Position numbers and translations under genes: made by a program. From Hymenobacter terricola (GTDB taxonomy: Bacteria; Bacteroidota; Bacteroidia; Cytophagales; Hymenobacteraceae), in contig NZ_JAGEMO020000001.1 in assembly GCF_017921975.2 (NCBI RefSeq), positions 682,001 to 746,000 on the forward strand: a DNA stretch of 64,000 nt, in the 5' to 3' direction. A model generated the notes under the pieces. The model was not told the origin of the DNA, made no database searches, and worked only from the letters and a program-made list of their open reading frames with translations. This document shows, in pieces, positions 26,290-34,748 of the stretch (position 1 is its first letter; each line of letters begins with the position of its first letter).

Positions 26290-26380
26290 CAGCTTCAGAT
26301 TCCATTGCCACCCGGCATCCAGGGCCACCTTTCCGAAGCGTTTGGAATGGATTGCTCACTGCCCGATGTTCATCAAAACC

Positions 26381-27529
26381 ATGGCTGGCCTCTACCTCCA
26401 CATTCCGTTCTGCAAGCAAGCGTGCCACTACTGCGACTTCCATTTCAGCACCTCGCTGGGGCTGAAAAGCCGTTTGGTAGAGGCAATTGGGCAGGAAATG
26501 GCGCTGCGGCGCGACTACCTGGGTGCCAATGCGACACTGGAAACCATCTACTTCGGGGGCGGTACGCCGTCGCTGCTTTCCGTGAGTGAGCTGGACCAGA
26601 TTTTTACGGCCATCCACCGCCAGTTCACGGTTGCGCCCCAGGCCGAAATCACCCTCGAAGCCAACCCCGACGACCTGAGCGCTGCCAAGCTTCAGGAACT
26701 AAAAGCCGCCGGCATCAACCGCCTCAGCATCGGCCTGCAAAGCTTCTATGAGCCGCACCTGCGCCTGATGAACCGCGCCCACACCGCCGAGGAATCGACC
26801 ACGGCCGTGCGCCGTGCGCAGGATGCCGGCTTCGAGAATATTTCCATCGACTTGATTTACGGGGTGCCCGCGCCGGGCCACCACATCTGGGAGGCCGATT
26901 TGGCCAATGCTTTTGCGCTGGGTGTGCCGCACGTTTCGGCTTACGCCCTCACCATCGAGCCGGGCACGGCCTTCGGGCATCGCCTGCAAAAAGGCACGTT
27001 CAAGCCCGCGCCCGATGAGTTCGTGGCCACGCAGTTTGAGATGCTGCTGGCCGCCATGCGCGCCCACGGCTACGAGCAGTACGAAATCAGCAACTTCTGC
27101 CAGCCCGGCCGCGAGAGCCGCCACAACGGCAACTACTGGCGCGGCGTGCCCTATCTCGGCCTGGGCCCCAGCGCCCACAGCTACGACGGCCAGAACCGCC
27201 AGTTCACCCTCGCCAACAACCCGCAGTACGTGGTCGCCGTGCTGGAGCGCGGCGAAGTGCCCGTGACCGTGGACGTTCTTACGGCTACCGACCGCGCCAA
27301 CGAGTACCTGCTCACCACGTTGCGCACCGCCCGCGGCTGCGACCTGGCCCATTTGCGCACTCACCACGGCCTCGACCTGCCGGGCACCCGCGCCGCCTAC
27401 CTCGCCGAGCTGCAGGCCAACGGCTGGGCCACTATCCAGAATGAAGTCCTTACCTTGACCGACGCGGGCAAGCTGCTGGCCGACCACATCACGCTGGAGC
27501 TCTTCCAAACCCCTGCCGTAGCCGAATGA
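26381..27529 (+). CDS. hemW: Radical SAM heme chaperone HemW
   Basis: From ATG 26381 (MAGLYLHIPFCKQACHYCDF) the product is 382 residues, the family norm; an alternative ATG is at 26366. The 4Fe-4S motif is C-x3-C-x2-C (CKQACHYCDF). The HemW-specific HNGNYWRG and GLGPSAHSY motifs are present, which separates it from oxygen-independent coproporphyrinogen oxidase HemN. HemW binds heme and delivers it to proteins. It heads a unit with three downstream genes; the next start overlaps its stop codon (ATGA). Confidence 0.93.
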   Translation: MAGLYLHIPFCKQACHYCDFHFSTSLGLKSRLVEAIGQEMALRRDYLGANATLETIYFGGGTPSLLSVSELDQIFTAIHRQFTVAPQAEITLEANPDDLSAAKLQELKAAGINRLSIGLQSFYEPHLRLMNRAHTAEESTTAVRRAQDAGFENISIDLIYGVPAPGHHIWEADLANAFALGVPHVSAYALTIEPGTAFGHRLQKGTFKPAPDEFVATQFEMLLAAMRAHGYEQYEISNFCQPGRESRHNGNYWRGVPYLGLGPSAHSYDGQNRQFTLANNPQYVVAVLERGEVPVTVDVLTATDRANEYLLTTLRTARGCDLAHLRTHHGLDLPGTRAAYLAELQANGWATIQNEVLTLTDAGKLLADHITLELFQTPAVAE

Positions 27530-27957
27530 AACTCCTGAGCGACAGCCTGGCCGATGACGCCGATTTCTTCATTGAACAGATTTACATCGTCGCCATCGTT
27601 TTCGACAACACCGACGACGTGACCGTGTGGGCCACCACGTTCTTCGACAACGACACGCATTTCTTCCACCTGGCCCTGCCATTTAAGGCCCTCGACACCC
27701 TTCTCAGCCTCGCGCACGACCGCGCCGAAACCTTGCAGGAAGAAGTCGCCGATGCCCTGGCCCGTGCCGATTGGCCCGCGCTGCTCGAATACAATTCCGA
27801 CGAGCAGCCGCCCGTGCCCCTGCCCAGCGTGGCCCTGAAACTGTCGGTGACGTACCCCGCCGCTGAGGACGACGAAACCGACGAGGAAGGCCCCGATGAC
27901 CCGCAGCCGCACAACATCTTCTACCTCGAAGGCGTGTTCGTGCGGCTCGATTCGTAG
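27526..27957 (+). CDS. Acidic hypothetical protein overlapping hemW
   Basis: The 143-residue protein starts inside the hemW stop codon (ATGA overlap), implying translational coupling. It is acidic, with clusters such as EDDETDEEGPDDPQP near the C-terminus, and a mixed alpha/beta N-terminal half (FIEQIYIVAIVFDNTDDVTVW). No family is recognised. Its fixed position between hemW and a hydrolase suggests a real gene. Confidence 0.75.
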   Translation: MKLLSDSLADDADFFIEQIYIVAIVFDNTDDVTVWATTFFDNDTHFFHLALPFKALDTLLSLAHDRAETLQEEVADALARADWPALLEYNSDEQPPVPLPSVALKLSVTYPAAEDDETDEEGPDDPQPHNIFYLEGVFVRLDS

Positions 27958-27964
27958 CCGGCGC

Positions 27965-28621
27965 ATGCCCGCTTCACTCCAGGTTTTTTACCTCATCCCC
28001 GGGCTGGGGGCCGATGAGCGCGTGTTTCAGTTCCTGCATCTGCGGGGCGAAACGCACGTGCTGCAATGGTTGCCTCCACAAAGCCGCAACGAGCCGCTGC
28101 CACACTACGCCGCGCGTCTCGCGGCGGCGGTGCCCGCGGCGCAGGTCTGCTGGCTGGTGGGCGTTTCCTTCGGCGGCGTATTGGCGTTGGAAGTGGCCCA
28201 GCTGCGCCCCCTGGCGCAGGTAGTGCTTATTTCCAGCTTTGCGGGGCCGTCGGAGCTGCCGTGGCTGGGCAAGCTGGCCCGCGCCACGGGCTTGCACCAC
28301 CTGCTGCCCCCGCAGCTGCTGCCGCGGATACCCCGCGTAGCCCAATGGTTTTTTGGCGTCAGAAATGGGCGCGACTACCAGCTGTTGCGACAAATTTTGT
28401 GCGACACCGACCCGGACTTCACCCGTTGGGCCATCGCGCAGCTGTTGCAGTGGCCGGGCCGGCCGGCACCGCCCGTCGTCCGCATTCACGGTACCGAAGA
28501 CCGGCTGCTGCCTGCCGGGGGCGCGCCCGGCCAGTATCAGTTGGCCGGTGGCCACCTCATCATCATCAGTCGCGCCGCCGAAATCAGCCAGATTTTGAAC
28601 CAACTTGCCGCTGAAAACTAG
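27965..28621 (+). CDS. Alpha/beta hydrolase
   Basis: From ATG 27965 the product is 218 residues. It has the N-terminal oxyanion region (YLIPGLGADERVF), the nucleophile elbow GVSFGG, the acid in HGTEDRLLP and the His in AGGHLIII. Substrate unknown. The start eight bases after the preceding stop and the downstream gene 20 bases later suggest one operon from hemW to the cyclase gene. Confidence 0.85.
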   Translation: MPASLQVFYLIPGLGADERVFQFLHLRGETHVLQWLPPQSRNEPLPHYAARLAAAVPAAQVCWLVGVSFGGVLALEVAQLRPLAQVVLISSFAGPSELPWLGKLARATGLHHLLPPQLLPRIPRVAQWFFGVRNGRDYQLLRQILCDTDPDFTRWAIAQLLQWPGRPAPPVVRIHGTEDRLLPAGGAPGQYQLAGGHLIIISRAAEISQILNQLAAEN

Positions 28622-28641
28622 CCCATGCCCCCCTGCTCCCT

Positions 28642-29406
28642 GTGAAACCAACCTTCCCCCACGCCGGCCGCACCTATTCCTACGACCCCGCCGCGCCGAT
28701 TGATATTTCCCTTCCGCTGGCTCCCGGCGAAAACCAGGTGAACTGCTTTTGGGCCGAGCCCGTGCAGTTCGACACCATTCGGGTGGGCAGCTTCGTGGGC
28801 AGCGTGGCGCTGGGCGGCAGCACCAACTACCAGCGCGTGCACGTCACGCCGCACGGCAACGGCACCCACACCGAATGCTACGGCCATATCTCGCCCGACC
28901 CGGCCATCACGCTCAACCAGTGCCTGCGCCGCTTCCTGTTCGTGGCCCGGTTGGTGAGCGTGGCCCCAGTGCCCCAGCCCAATGGCGACCTGGTGGTGCT
29001 ACTGGCCGACGTGCAGGCCGCCCTGGCCCGGCAGCTCGACCGCTCCATTCCCGAAGCCCTCGTTCTGCGCACTTTGCCCAACGACCCCGCCAAGCGCCGC
29101 CGCCACTACTCCGGCACCAACCCCACCTACATCGAGCCCGCGTTGGCCGAGTGGCTGGTCGAATACAACGTCCAGCATTTCCTACTCGACCTTCCCAGCG
29201 TCGACCGCGAAGAAGACGCCGGCCAGCTGCTGGCCCACCACGCCTTCTGGCAATACCCCGCGCAGCCCCGCTACGGCGCCACCATTACGGAACTGATTTT
29301 CGTTCCTGACGAAGTAGCCGATGGCCTGTACCTGCTCAACATCCAAATCACCAGCCTGGAGCTCGACGCCAGCCCCAGCAAGCCGGTGCTCTACGCCCTG
29401 CAGTAA
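28642..29406 (+). CDS. Cyclase/kynurenine-formamidase-like metal hydrolase
   Basis: The 254-residue protein starts with GTG (28642). The cyclase-family metal site HxGTH is present as HVTPHGNGTHTECYGH, with later residues LLDLPSVDREEDAGQLLAHHAFW matching the second half of the family pattern. Such enzymes hydrolyse N-formylkynurenine, isatin or similar amides with Mn or Zn. The substrate is not evident: no tryptophan-catabolism genes are adjacent. It is the last gene of the hemW unit. Confidence 0.85.
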   Translation: MKPTFPHAGRTYSYDPAAPIDISLPLAPGENQVNCFWAEPVQFDTIRVGSFVGSVALGGSTNYQRVHVTPHGNGTHTECYGHISPDPAITLNQCLRRFLFVARLVSVAPVPQPNGDLVVLLADVQAALARQLDRSIPEALVLRTLPNDPAKRRRHYSGTNPTYIEPALAEWLVEYNVQHFLLDLPSVDREEDAGQLLAHHAFWQYPAQPRYGATITELIFVPDEVADGLYLLNIQITSLELDASPSKPVLYALQ

Positions 29407-29425
29407 GAACCCATCGCGAGCGAAG

Positions 29426-29433
29426 TACATTTG
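29426..29433 (+). promoter_or_regulatory. Bacteroidetes -7 element before the OMP gene
   Basis: TACATTTG is an exact TAnnTTTG, 43 bases before the ATG at 29476. No -33 TTTG is seen at the standard distance. Confidence 0.5.
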
Positions 29434-29475
29434 TTTCGCACCCATCCGGCTGTTGTTCTTACCCCCTGCTTGCCA

Positions 29476-30150
29476 ATGTTTTTACAGTCGTCAACCAGGG
29501 GGTTAGGCATTGTTGCGCTCAGCGCCGTGCTGTTGGCCGGGCCGGCGGCCAAAGCCCAGATGCATTCATTGGCGGCAGCCCCTATGGCCAAGGCGCCGGC
29601 CCGGCGCGAGCACCGGCTGTGGCTGAAAGCGGGCCTGCGCCTGTCGCATTTTGCCTATGCATTTGGCCCGCGCGGGCGGGTGCTTGTGCTCCCGATTTCC
29701 GTGGGTGCCGAGTACCGCCTCACTTCTCAGTTCAGCCTCTACGGCCAGGCCGAAGCCGATGTGATGGGCCGGGGCGGCCGGCGGGGCGGGGCGGCCCCGG
29801 CCCAGGGCAACGACGCTGCCTTGGGTCTGCGCTACTACTACCGCCATCTCCGTCCGCTCGATTCGCTCCGGGTGCGGCCCTTCGCTCGCGACTACCTGGC
29901 CTTGGAAGGCAACGCCGACTTTGCCGGGGGCACCGGCGGCCGGCGTGGCCGGGGCATCACGCTCAGCTTCACGCCCGCGCTCTACGGGTTCTGGGGCACC
30001 CAGCACCGCTGGGCCACCTTGCCGCTGCTGTTCGATTTTAATGCCGGGCTGGGCGTGCAGGTCTTGTCCCGGTACGGGCCCGACCGAGCCGCCATTTCCC
30101 GCCTCGACGTGGCCGCACAAGTCAATATGCGCCTATACTTCAGGCGGTAG
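29476..30150 (+). CDS. Outer-membrane beta-barrel-like protein
   Basis: The 224-residue product has a signal peptide (GIVALSAVLLAGPAAKAQ) and alternating amphipathic strands (VLPISVGAEYRLTSQFSLYG, AALGLRYYYRHLRP, LPLLFDFNAGLGVQVLS), ending with VNMRLYFRR. It is probably a small outer-membrane barrel. A paralogue follows directly and is broken, so the pair arose by tandem duplication. Function unknown. The upstream in-frame TTG at 29431 overlaps the -7 element and is not used. Confidence 0.75.
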   Translation: MFLQSSTRGLGIVALSAVLLAGPAAKAQMHSLAAAPMAKAPARREHRLWLKAGLRLSHFAYAFGPRGRVLVLPISVGAEYRLTSQFSLYGQAEADVMGRGGRRGGAAPAQGNDAALGLRYYYRHLRPLDSLRVRPFARDYLALEGNADFAGGTGGRRGRGITLSFTPALYGFWGTQHRWATLPLLFDFNAGLGVQVLSRYGPDRAAISRLDVAAQVNMRLYFRR

Positions 30151-30250
30151 CCGCACGGCCGCCGCGTGGTGCGCCCGCCGCCCCTCGTGCAACCAAAACA
30201 GTGGCCCTGGCATCCCGCAGATGAATTTCCACTTTATCTGCTGCGGGCTT

Positions 30251-30993
30251 ATGCGCTTTCGTCTTCCCCTCTTGCCCGGCCTGCTGCTGGCCGCCGCTTG
30301 TAGCAGCCTGGGCCAAACGGTGCCTGCCGCGCCAGCCCAAACAACCGTTGCCAGCGCTTCCAAGCTACTGCTAAAAGTGGGACTGAACCCCGGACGGTCC
30401 TTGCGGTGGAGTGGCTTTTATGGGCTAGCGGCGCGTTTACCAGTTTCAATCGGTGCCGAATATTCCCTCGGCTCCAGGTTCACTTTATGCGGTCAGTTTG
30501 ATTCCGATTTCCGGCTATCTACCCAGAACGTCGCTTATGGCGACCAGCGCTTTGTCATTCCCACCGGAGCGCTGGGCGTGGGCGCCCGCCACTATTACAA
30601 CCAGGCCGGCCGCGAGCGGCACAACCGCGCCCAGGGCCCTTTTGTGGGCAATTACCTGGCCCTGGAAGCCCAGGGGCATGCAGCGCCGCTTGGGCCGCAA
30701 TTTTCTGTTCAGCTTTAATACCGGCATTGGCCTGGGCCCTGTCCGCTCCGACGCAGGCTTCGGCTACCACAACCCACCGAGCAACCTTAACATTAAGTAG
30801 CCGTTCAAAAGTAAACGAGTAAAAGACGGTCATGCAGAGCGTAGCGAAGCATCTCGCGTGTGGCAGTAAATCAATTGTTTAACTGTGTTAATTATTGCTG
30901 CCCGCGAGATGCTTCGCTACGCTCTGCATGACGGTTACTTTTGCCTGACTACTTACCACCCAGCTCAACCTGGGCGTGTACTTCGGCCGGTAA
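30251..30993 (+). pseudogene. Broken paralogue of the upstream OMP gene
   Basis: The frame starts MRFRLPLLPGLLLAAACSSL (signal peptide) and follows the upstream protein: LPVSIGAEYSLGSRFTLCGQ, GALGVGARHYYNQ, VGNYLALEA. At about 30680 an internal loss of some 83 bases relative to the paralogue shifts the frame; homology resumes with NFLFSFNTGIGLG. At 30794 a palindromic element interrupts the gene. Removing the element with one TA gives SNLNITTQLNLGVYFGR-stop, which aligns with the paralogue's SRLDVAAQVNMRLYFRR. So the gene was hit at least twice. Confidence 0.88.
30794..30955. mobile_element. MITE-like palindromic element, TA target duplication (copy 1)
   Basis: The element lies between TA dinucleotides (30794-30795 and 30954-30955). 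Its ends are related inverted repeats (AGTAGCCGTTCAAAAGTAAA; reverse of the right end AGTAGTCAGGCAAAAGTAAC). Inside are long complementary arms (GGTCATGCAGAGCGTAGCGA). Excision with one TA exactly repairs the 3' end of the host OMP gene. A second copy, in the opposite orientation, lies at 54935-55083. It encodes nothing, so it must be mobilised by a transposase elsewhere, TA duplication suggesting the IS630/Tc1-mariner group. Confidence 0.88.
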
Positions 30994-31017
30994 GCCCGCC
31001 TCGCTATCTCCAACGCA

Positions 31018-31047
31018 AAAAGGGCTGCCCGATGGAGCAGCCCTTTT
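31018..31047 (-). terminator. Terminator of the rplU-rpmA operon
   Basis: The stem AAAAGGGCTGC / GCAGCCCTTTT lies 20 bases beyond the rpmA stop and reads into T residues on the minus strand. Confidence 0.85.
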
Positions 31048-31067
31048 CAATTTAAATCAGTCAGCAA

Positions 31068-31343
31068 TTAAGCCGGTACCGACACCACTTCGCGGGGAAT
31101 AACCGTCACGAACGAACGGTCTTTGCGGCCCTTGCGGAACTGCACTTCGCCGTCGACCAGCGCAAACAGCGTGTGGTCTTTGCCCATGCCAACGTTGGCA
31201 CCGGGGTGGTGAGCCGTGCCGCGCTGACGCACGATGATGTTGCCGGCAACGAGGGCCTGACCCCCGAAAATTTTCACGCCGAGACGTTTGGAATGCGATT
31301 CGCGGCCGTTGTTGGACGAGCCGACACCTTTCTTGTGAGCCAT
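31068..31343 (-). CDS. rpmA: 50S ribosomal protein L27
   Basis: The 91-residue protein starts [20 protein letters not shown], the universal L27 N-terminus, with no Firmicutes-type pre-sequence. [17 protein letters not shown] and [14 protein letters not shown] follow. Its N-terminal tail reaches the peptidyl-transferase centre. It is the second gene after rplU, the usual order, but the two are separated by a palindromic spacer of about 118 bases, longer than normal. Confidence 0.98.
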   Translation of the reverse strand: MAHKKGVGSSNNGRESHSKRLGVKIFGGQALVAGNIIVRQRGTAHHPGANVGMGKDHTLFALVDGEVQFRKGRKDRSFVTVIPREVVSVPA

Positions 31344-31349
31344 TTTGTT

Positions 31350-31455
31350 GGAGCTGTTAGCTAACAGCGTTTAGCTGTTAGCGTCTGGTTAAAATAAAGG
31401 CAACTGCCAGTAGAACAATAAGCTAACGGCTAAAGGCCATCAGCTAAAAGCTCAA
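31350..31455. repeat. Inverted repeat inside the rplU-rpmA operon
   Basis: The left arm (GAGCTGTTAGCTAACAGCG...) pairs imperfectly with the right arm (reverse GAGCTTTTAGCTGATGGCC...). It fills nearly the whole spacer between two ribosomal protein genes. In mRNA it would form a long hairpin between their coding regions. Confidence 0.8.
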
Positions 31456-31461
31456 CTAAAA

Positions 31462-31767
31462 CTAGCCGATGCTGTTAATCATCACTTTGGTGAACGACTG
31501 GCGGTGGCCGTTCATTTTCTGGTAGCCCTTGCGGCGCTTCTTTTTGAAGACGAGCACCTTGTCGCCCTTTACGTGGGCGAGAATGGTGCCTACTACGGCT
31601 ACGTTCAACTCGGGTGCACCGATGGTCAGGGTGCCGTTGTCATCGGTCAGCAGGGCGTTGCCCAGCGTTACGGTGTCACCGACGTTGCCGGCCAGTTTGT
31701 GAGCGTAAACGAATTTGTTGGCCTCAACCTTGGTCTGCTGGCCAGCTATGTTGACAATTGCGTACAT
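31462..31767 (-). CDS. rplU: 50S ribosomal protein L21
   Basis: From ATG 31767 (MYAIVNIAGQQTKVEANKFV) the product is 101 residues, the standard size. The C-terminal VLVFKKKRRKGYQKMNGHRQ is diagnostic of L21. An in-frame extension to 31869 does not match the family. It leads the rplU-rpmA pair and is divergent from nrdB, with a roughly 400-base regulatory spacer. Confidence 0.97.
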   Translation of the reverse strand: MYAIVNIAGQQTKVEANKFVYAHKLAGNVGDTVTLGNALLTDDNGTLTIGAPELNVAVVGTILAHVKGDKVLVFKKKRRKGYQKMNGHRQSFTKVMINSIG

Positions 31768-31970
31768 CAGCTTTCGCGGGTTTTTCTGAAATGGGAAGGC
31801 AAAAGTACGGATTTGGTTTTGCATATCCAAGCCTAAGTTGTTAATCGTCATTGGCTGGCCCGCGCCCATCGTCCCAAAACCGCCCGGAGACAGATGAAGC
31901 GCAGATTAAGGCCGGGTGAAGAAATTGCGCAATCGGCACGTGGTCGGCCCCGATTTGGGGACAAGTGAGC

Positions 31971-31995
31971 TTATCCACAGAGTGAATGTGGATAA
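31971..31995. promoter_or_regulatory. Pair of inverted consensus DnaA boxes upstream of nrdB
   Basis: TTATCCACA (31971-31979) and TGTGGATAA (31987-31995) are exact matches to the high-affinity DnaA box, in inverted orientation, seven bases apart. They lie in the divergent spacer about 280 bases before nrdB, where no transcription unit ends, so a terminator role makes no sense. DnaA regulates nrdAB through paired boxes in Escherichia coli. The rest of the 31870-32273 spacer holds the promoters and no gene. Confidence 0.65.
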
Positions 31996-32155
31996 GTGGT
32001 GCGAAAATGCCTGATTTTGAGGAGGATTTGGTGAAGCCCTTCGGCTAATCGAGGCGCAAAAATTCCTGCATTTGTGAGTGAAAAAGATTGGTCTTAACTA
32101 AAAATTAGTGAATAAAAAAGCTAAAAGCGGTGGCAATCTGCCTCGCCGGCCGGGC

Positions 32156-32163
32156 TATATTTG
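32156..32163 (+). promoter_or_regulatory. Bacteroidetes -7 element of nrdB
   Basis: TATATTTG is an exact TAnnTTTG, 110 bases before the nrdB ATG. No good -33 TTTG is present at 19-21 bases. Confidence 0.55.
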
Positions 32164-32273
32164 ATGTTGAAAGGTGACCGAAATTTCTGAGGCCTCCGCC
32201 AAACATCAGCCCGATAGTGGCAGTTTGCCTACCATCTTTCTCGCCGAAACCCGCCACTAACCGTCCCGCAATT

Positions 32274-33233
32274 ATGGAGCCGCTCCTCGCCGAAAACCCC
32301 AACCGCTTCGTGCTTTTTCCCATCCAGAACGATGAGGTGTGGCAGTACTACAAGAAGTCGCAGGCCTCGTTCTGGACCGCGGAGGAAATAGACCTCAGCC
32401 AGGACCAGAAGGACTGGAACGGCCTGAACGACAACGAGCGCCACTTCATCAAGCACGTCCTGGCCTTCTTTGCCGCCTCCGATGGCATCGTGAACGAGAA
32501 CCTGGCCGTGAACTTCATGCAGGAAGTGCAGATGCCCGAGGCCCGCTGCTTCTACGGCTTCCAGATTATGATGGAAAACATTCACAGCGAGACCTATTCG
32601 CTGCTGATTGACACGTACATCAAAGACCCCAAGGAGAAGGACTACCTCTTCAACGCCCTCGAAACCGTGCCTGCCGTCCAGAAAAAAGGCGAGTGGGCCC
32701 TGAAGTGGATTAACTCCGAAAACTTCGCCGAGCGCCTCATTGCCTTCGCGGCGGTGGAAGGCATCTTTTTTTCCGGCTCTTTCTGCTCCATTTTCTGGCT
32801 GAAGAAGCGCGGCCTGATGCCCGGCCTCACGTTCTCGAACGAATTGATTTCGCGCGACGAAGGCCTGCACTGCGACTTTGCCTGCCTGCTCTACAGCTAC
32901 TTGGTGAACAAGCTGCCTGAAGCCCACGTGCAAGGCATCATCGCCGACGCGGTGCGCATCGAACAGGAGTTTGTGACCGATGCTTTGCCGGTGAGCCTCA
33001 TCGGCATGAACGCCAAGAACATGGCGCAGTACATCGAGTTTGTGGCCGACCGCCTCTTGGTTTCCCTGGGCTGCGCCAAAATCTACAACGCCACCAACCC
33101 CTTCGATTTCATGGAAATGATTTCGGTGCAGGGCAAAACCAACTTCTTCGAGAAGCGCGTGGCCGAGTACCAGAAATCCGGCGTGATGAGCGAGCGCAAC
33201 GACAACGTCTTCTCGCTGGACGAGGATTTCTAA
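32274..33233 (+). CDS. nrdB: Class Ia ribonucleotide reductase, beta subunit
   Basis: The 319-residue protein carries the di-iron and tyrosyl-radical pattern of R2: [36 protein letters not shown] (radical Tyr), and [11 protein letters not shown]. It generates the radical used by NrdA to reduce ribonucleotides. I chose ATG 32274 ([16 protein letters not shown]) from the family N-terminus. The C-terminal tail ends NVFSLDEDF, which should bind NrdA. nrdA lies 1.5 kb downstream on the same strand but is separated by a terminator and a YceI-like gene. Confidence 0.97.
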   Translation: MEPLLAENPNRFVLFPIQNDEVWQYYKKSQASFWTAEEIDLSQDQKDWNGLNDNERHFIKHVLAFFAASDGIVNENLAVNFMQEVQMPEARCFYGFQIMMENIHSETYSLLIDTYIKDPKEKDYLFNALETVPAVQKKGEWALKWINSENFAERLIAFAAVEGIFFSGSFCSIFWLKKRGLMPGLTFSNELISRDEGLHCDFACLLYSYLVNKLPEAHVQGIIADAVRIEQEFVTDALPVSLIGMNAKNMAQYIEFVADRLLVSLGCAKIYNATNPFDFMEMISVQGKTNFFEKRVAEYQKSGVMSERNDNVFSLDEDF

Positions 33234-33300
33234 GGCACTATAGCCCGGACGCTGCGAGTCCGCGTATACCAGAATAGTTAACCGCGCGGCCTCGCGGAGG

Positions 33301-33345
33301 CCACTAAAAAGCCCGATTCCAGTTTGGATTCGGGCTTTTTAGTGG
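33301..33345. terminator. Strong terminator after nrdB
   Basis: The 16-bp perfect stem CCACTAAAAAGCCCGA / TCGGGCTTTTTAGTGG has T-rich tails on both strands. It separates nrdB from the next genes, so nrdB and nrdA are not one operon. Confidence 0.88.
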
Positions 33346-33807
33346 GTTTTTATTGGTAAGTTACTGGTATTGAATGCCATAATTTACTCCATCGAAACGT
33401 ACGGTAATTAGCCGCTGCCCGGCCAGGGCGACCCCAACATCACGCCCAGTACCTTTTGCCGCCGCCGGCTGCGGGTGAATAGCGAGCCTGTGTTTCTCAC
33501 CTGCTCGTGCAAAGCCCTGGGGCCACCCGTGACCATTGGCGCACTGGCGGTGGGGGGCGGTGCAGGTGCTGGGCGGGTTGCGGTGGCTGGTCCGCCGCAA
33601 GTAGACGCTTGAGATTAGCACTGCCGTACAATTGGGGGAAGGTGAACAAAATCAACAATTCTTCCTGTGAATTTAGTATTCAGTAGAGACGGGATGGTGA
33701 TAAATTCGGAACGGTAAGCAACCTTTGGCTGAGCAGTAGCGAGTTGCTGAATACCGGCTCCGCGCTGCGGCTATTGCTTTCGTTCGTGTCCATTGGTAAG
33801 TTGTCAT
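33346..33807. other. Spacer with no supported gene
   Basis: An open frame of 86 codons on the minus strand (33361-33621, ending FDGVNYGIQYQ) has no recognised homology, an odd composition (HPQPAAAKGTGRD) and no clear start, so I do not call it. It may be the remnant of an inserted gene. The promoter of the YceI-like gene should lie in 33640-33807, where CAACCTTTG resembles a -7 element. Confidence 0.4.
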
Positions 33808-34458
33808 ATGAAATACGGGTTACTCCTTTTATTCGGCCTGGTGGCGATGACGCCGGCCGCGCAAAACCCCACCACACCGCAAACCCCAGCTGCTGCTGCT
33901 GCGGCCCAGGCACCTGCCGCGGCGCTGCCGGGAGGAATAGCAGGACTGCCGCGCTATACCACGGCCACCGGCCAAATCACCTTCTTCTCCTCGGCGCCGC
34001 TGGAGGATATTGAGGCGCTGAATGGGAAGGTGGCGGCCATTTTTGAGATGCGCACGGGCGAGCTGGCTTTCTCCATGCTGATGCGGGATTTCCAGTTCAA
34101 GAACACGCTCATGCAGGAGCACTTCAACGAGAACTACGCCGAATCGGAGAAGTACCCGCGGGCCCGGTTCACGGGCAAGCTGGTGACCATGCCCGATGAG
34201 GCGCAGCTGCGCCTTGGCCCGCAACCCGTGTATGTGCAGGGCCTGCTCACCATTCACAATGTGAAGCGGAAGGTGCGCGTGCCCGGCACTTTGCAGCTGC
34301 GCGACAATGCCCTGGTGGTCACGTCTAAGTTCTCGGTGGCGCCGGCCGATTACAAAATCAAAATCCCGGCGCTGGTGCGGAATAACATCGCCAAGTCGAT
34401 TGAAATAAGCGTGATACTGAGCTGCCAGCCAGTGGCGGCCGTGACGGCCAGCCGGTAG
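33808..34458 (+). CDS. Exported YceI-like lipocalin-fold protein
   Basis: From ATG 33808 the product is 216 residues with a signal peptide (LLLFGLVAMTPAAQ) and an Ala/Pro-rich linker. The domain follows the YceI order: GQITFFSSAPLEDIEALNGK, MRDFQFKNTLMQEHFNENYA, YPRARFTGKL, LTIHNVKRKVRVPGTLQL. YceI proteins bind isoprenoid lipids in a lipocalin-like barrel in the periplasm. Its location between nrdB and nrdA has no obvious functional meaning. Confidence 0.85.
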   Translation: MKYGLLLLFGLVAMTPAAQNPTTPQTPAAAAAAQAPAAALPGGIAGLPRYTTATGQITFFSSAPLEDIEALNGKVAAIFEMRTGELAFSMLMRDFQFKNTLMQEHFNENYAESEKYPRARFTGKLVTMPDEAQLRLGPQPVYVQGLLTIHNVKRKVRVPGTLQLRDNALVVTSKFSVAPADYKIKIPALVRNNIAKSIEISVILSCQPVAAVTASR

Positions 34459-34748
34459 TTTAATACCGGAATATTCAGAGTCATTATTCCTGTTTCCTCT
34501 TCGTGCCGCCCGGCTGCTTCTAAAAAGTGGCCGGGCGTCCTATTTTGAGTCCTTTGTGGAAAACTTCTGGAATTTTTGCTTGTCCTTCGAAAACAGAAGC
34601 GGTAATTTCCGGGATTGAATACCCAAGGGCTGCCACAGCCCGGCGCTTTCGGTGCCACTCTTTCACAACTGTACGAACAAGTTGCCGCCGGGCCTGCCAA
34701 AGCCGGCTGCTTTTTATACGAAAAAACCCACAACCAAACACCACTGGT

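Noticed and set aside
31870..32273. Chromosomal replication origin
   Set aside because: Only two DnaA boxes are present, there is no cluster of further boxes, no clear unwinding element directly beside them, and no dnaA/dnaN nearby. A regulatory pair is more likely.
33361..33621. 86-codon minus-strand open frame
   Set aside because: No homology, odd composition and no convincing start; it could be a remnant, so it is not called as a gene.
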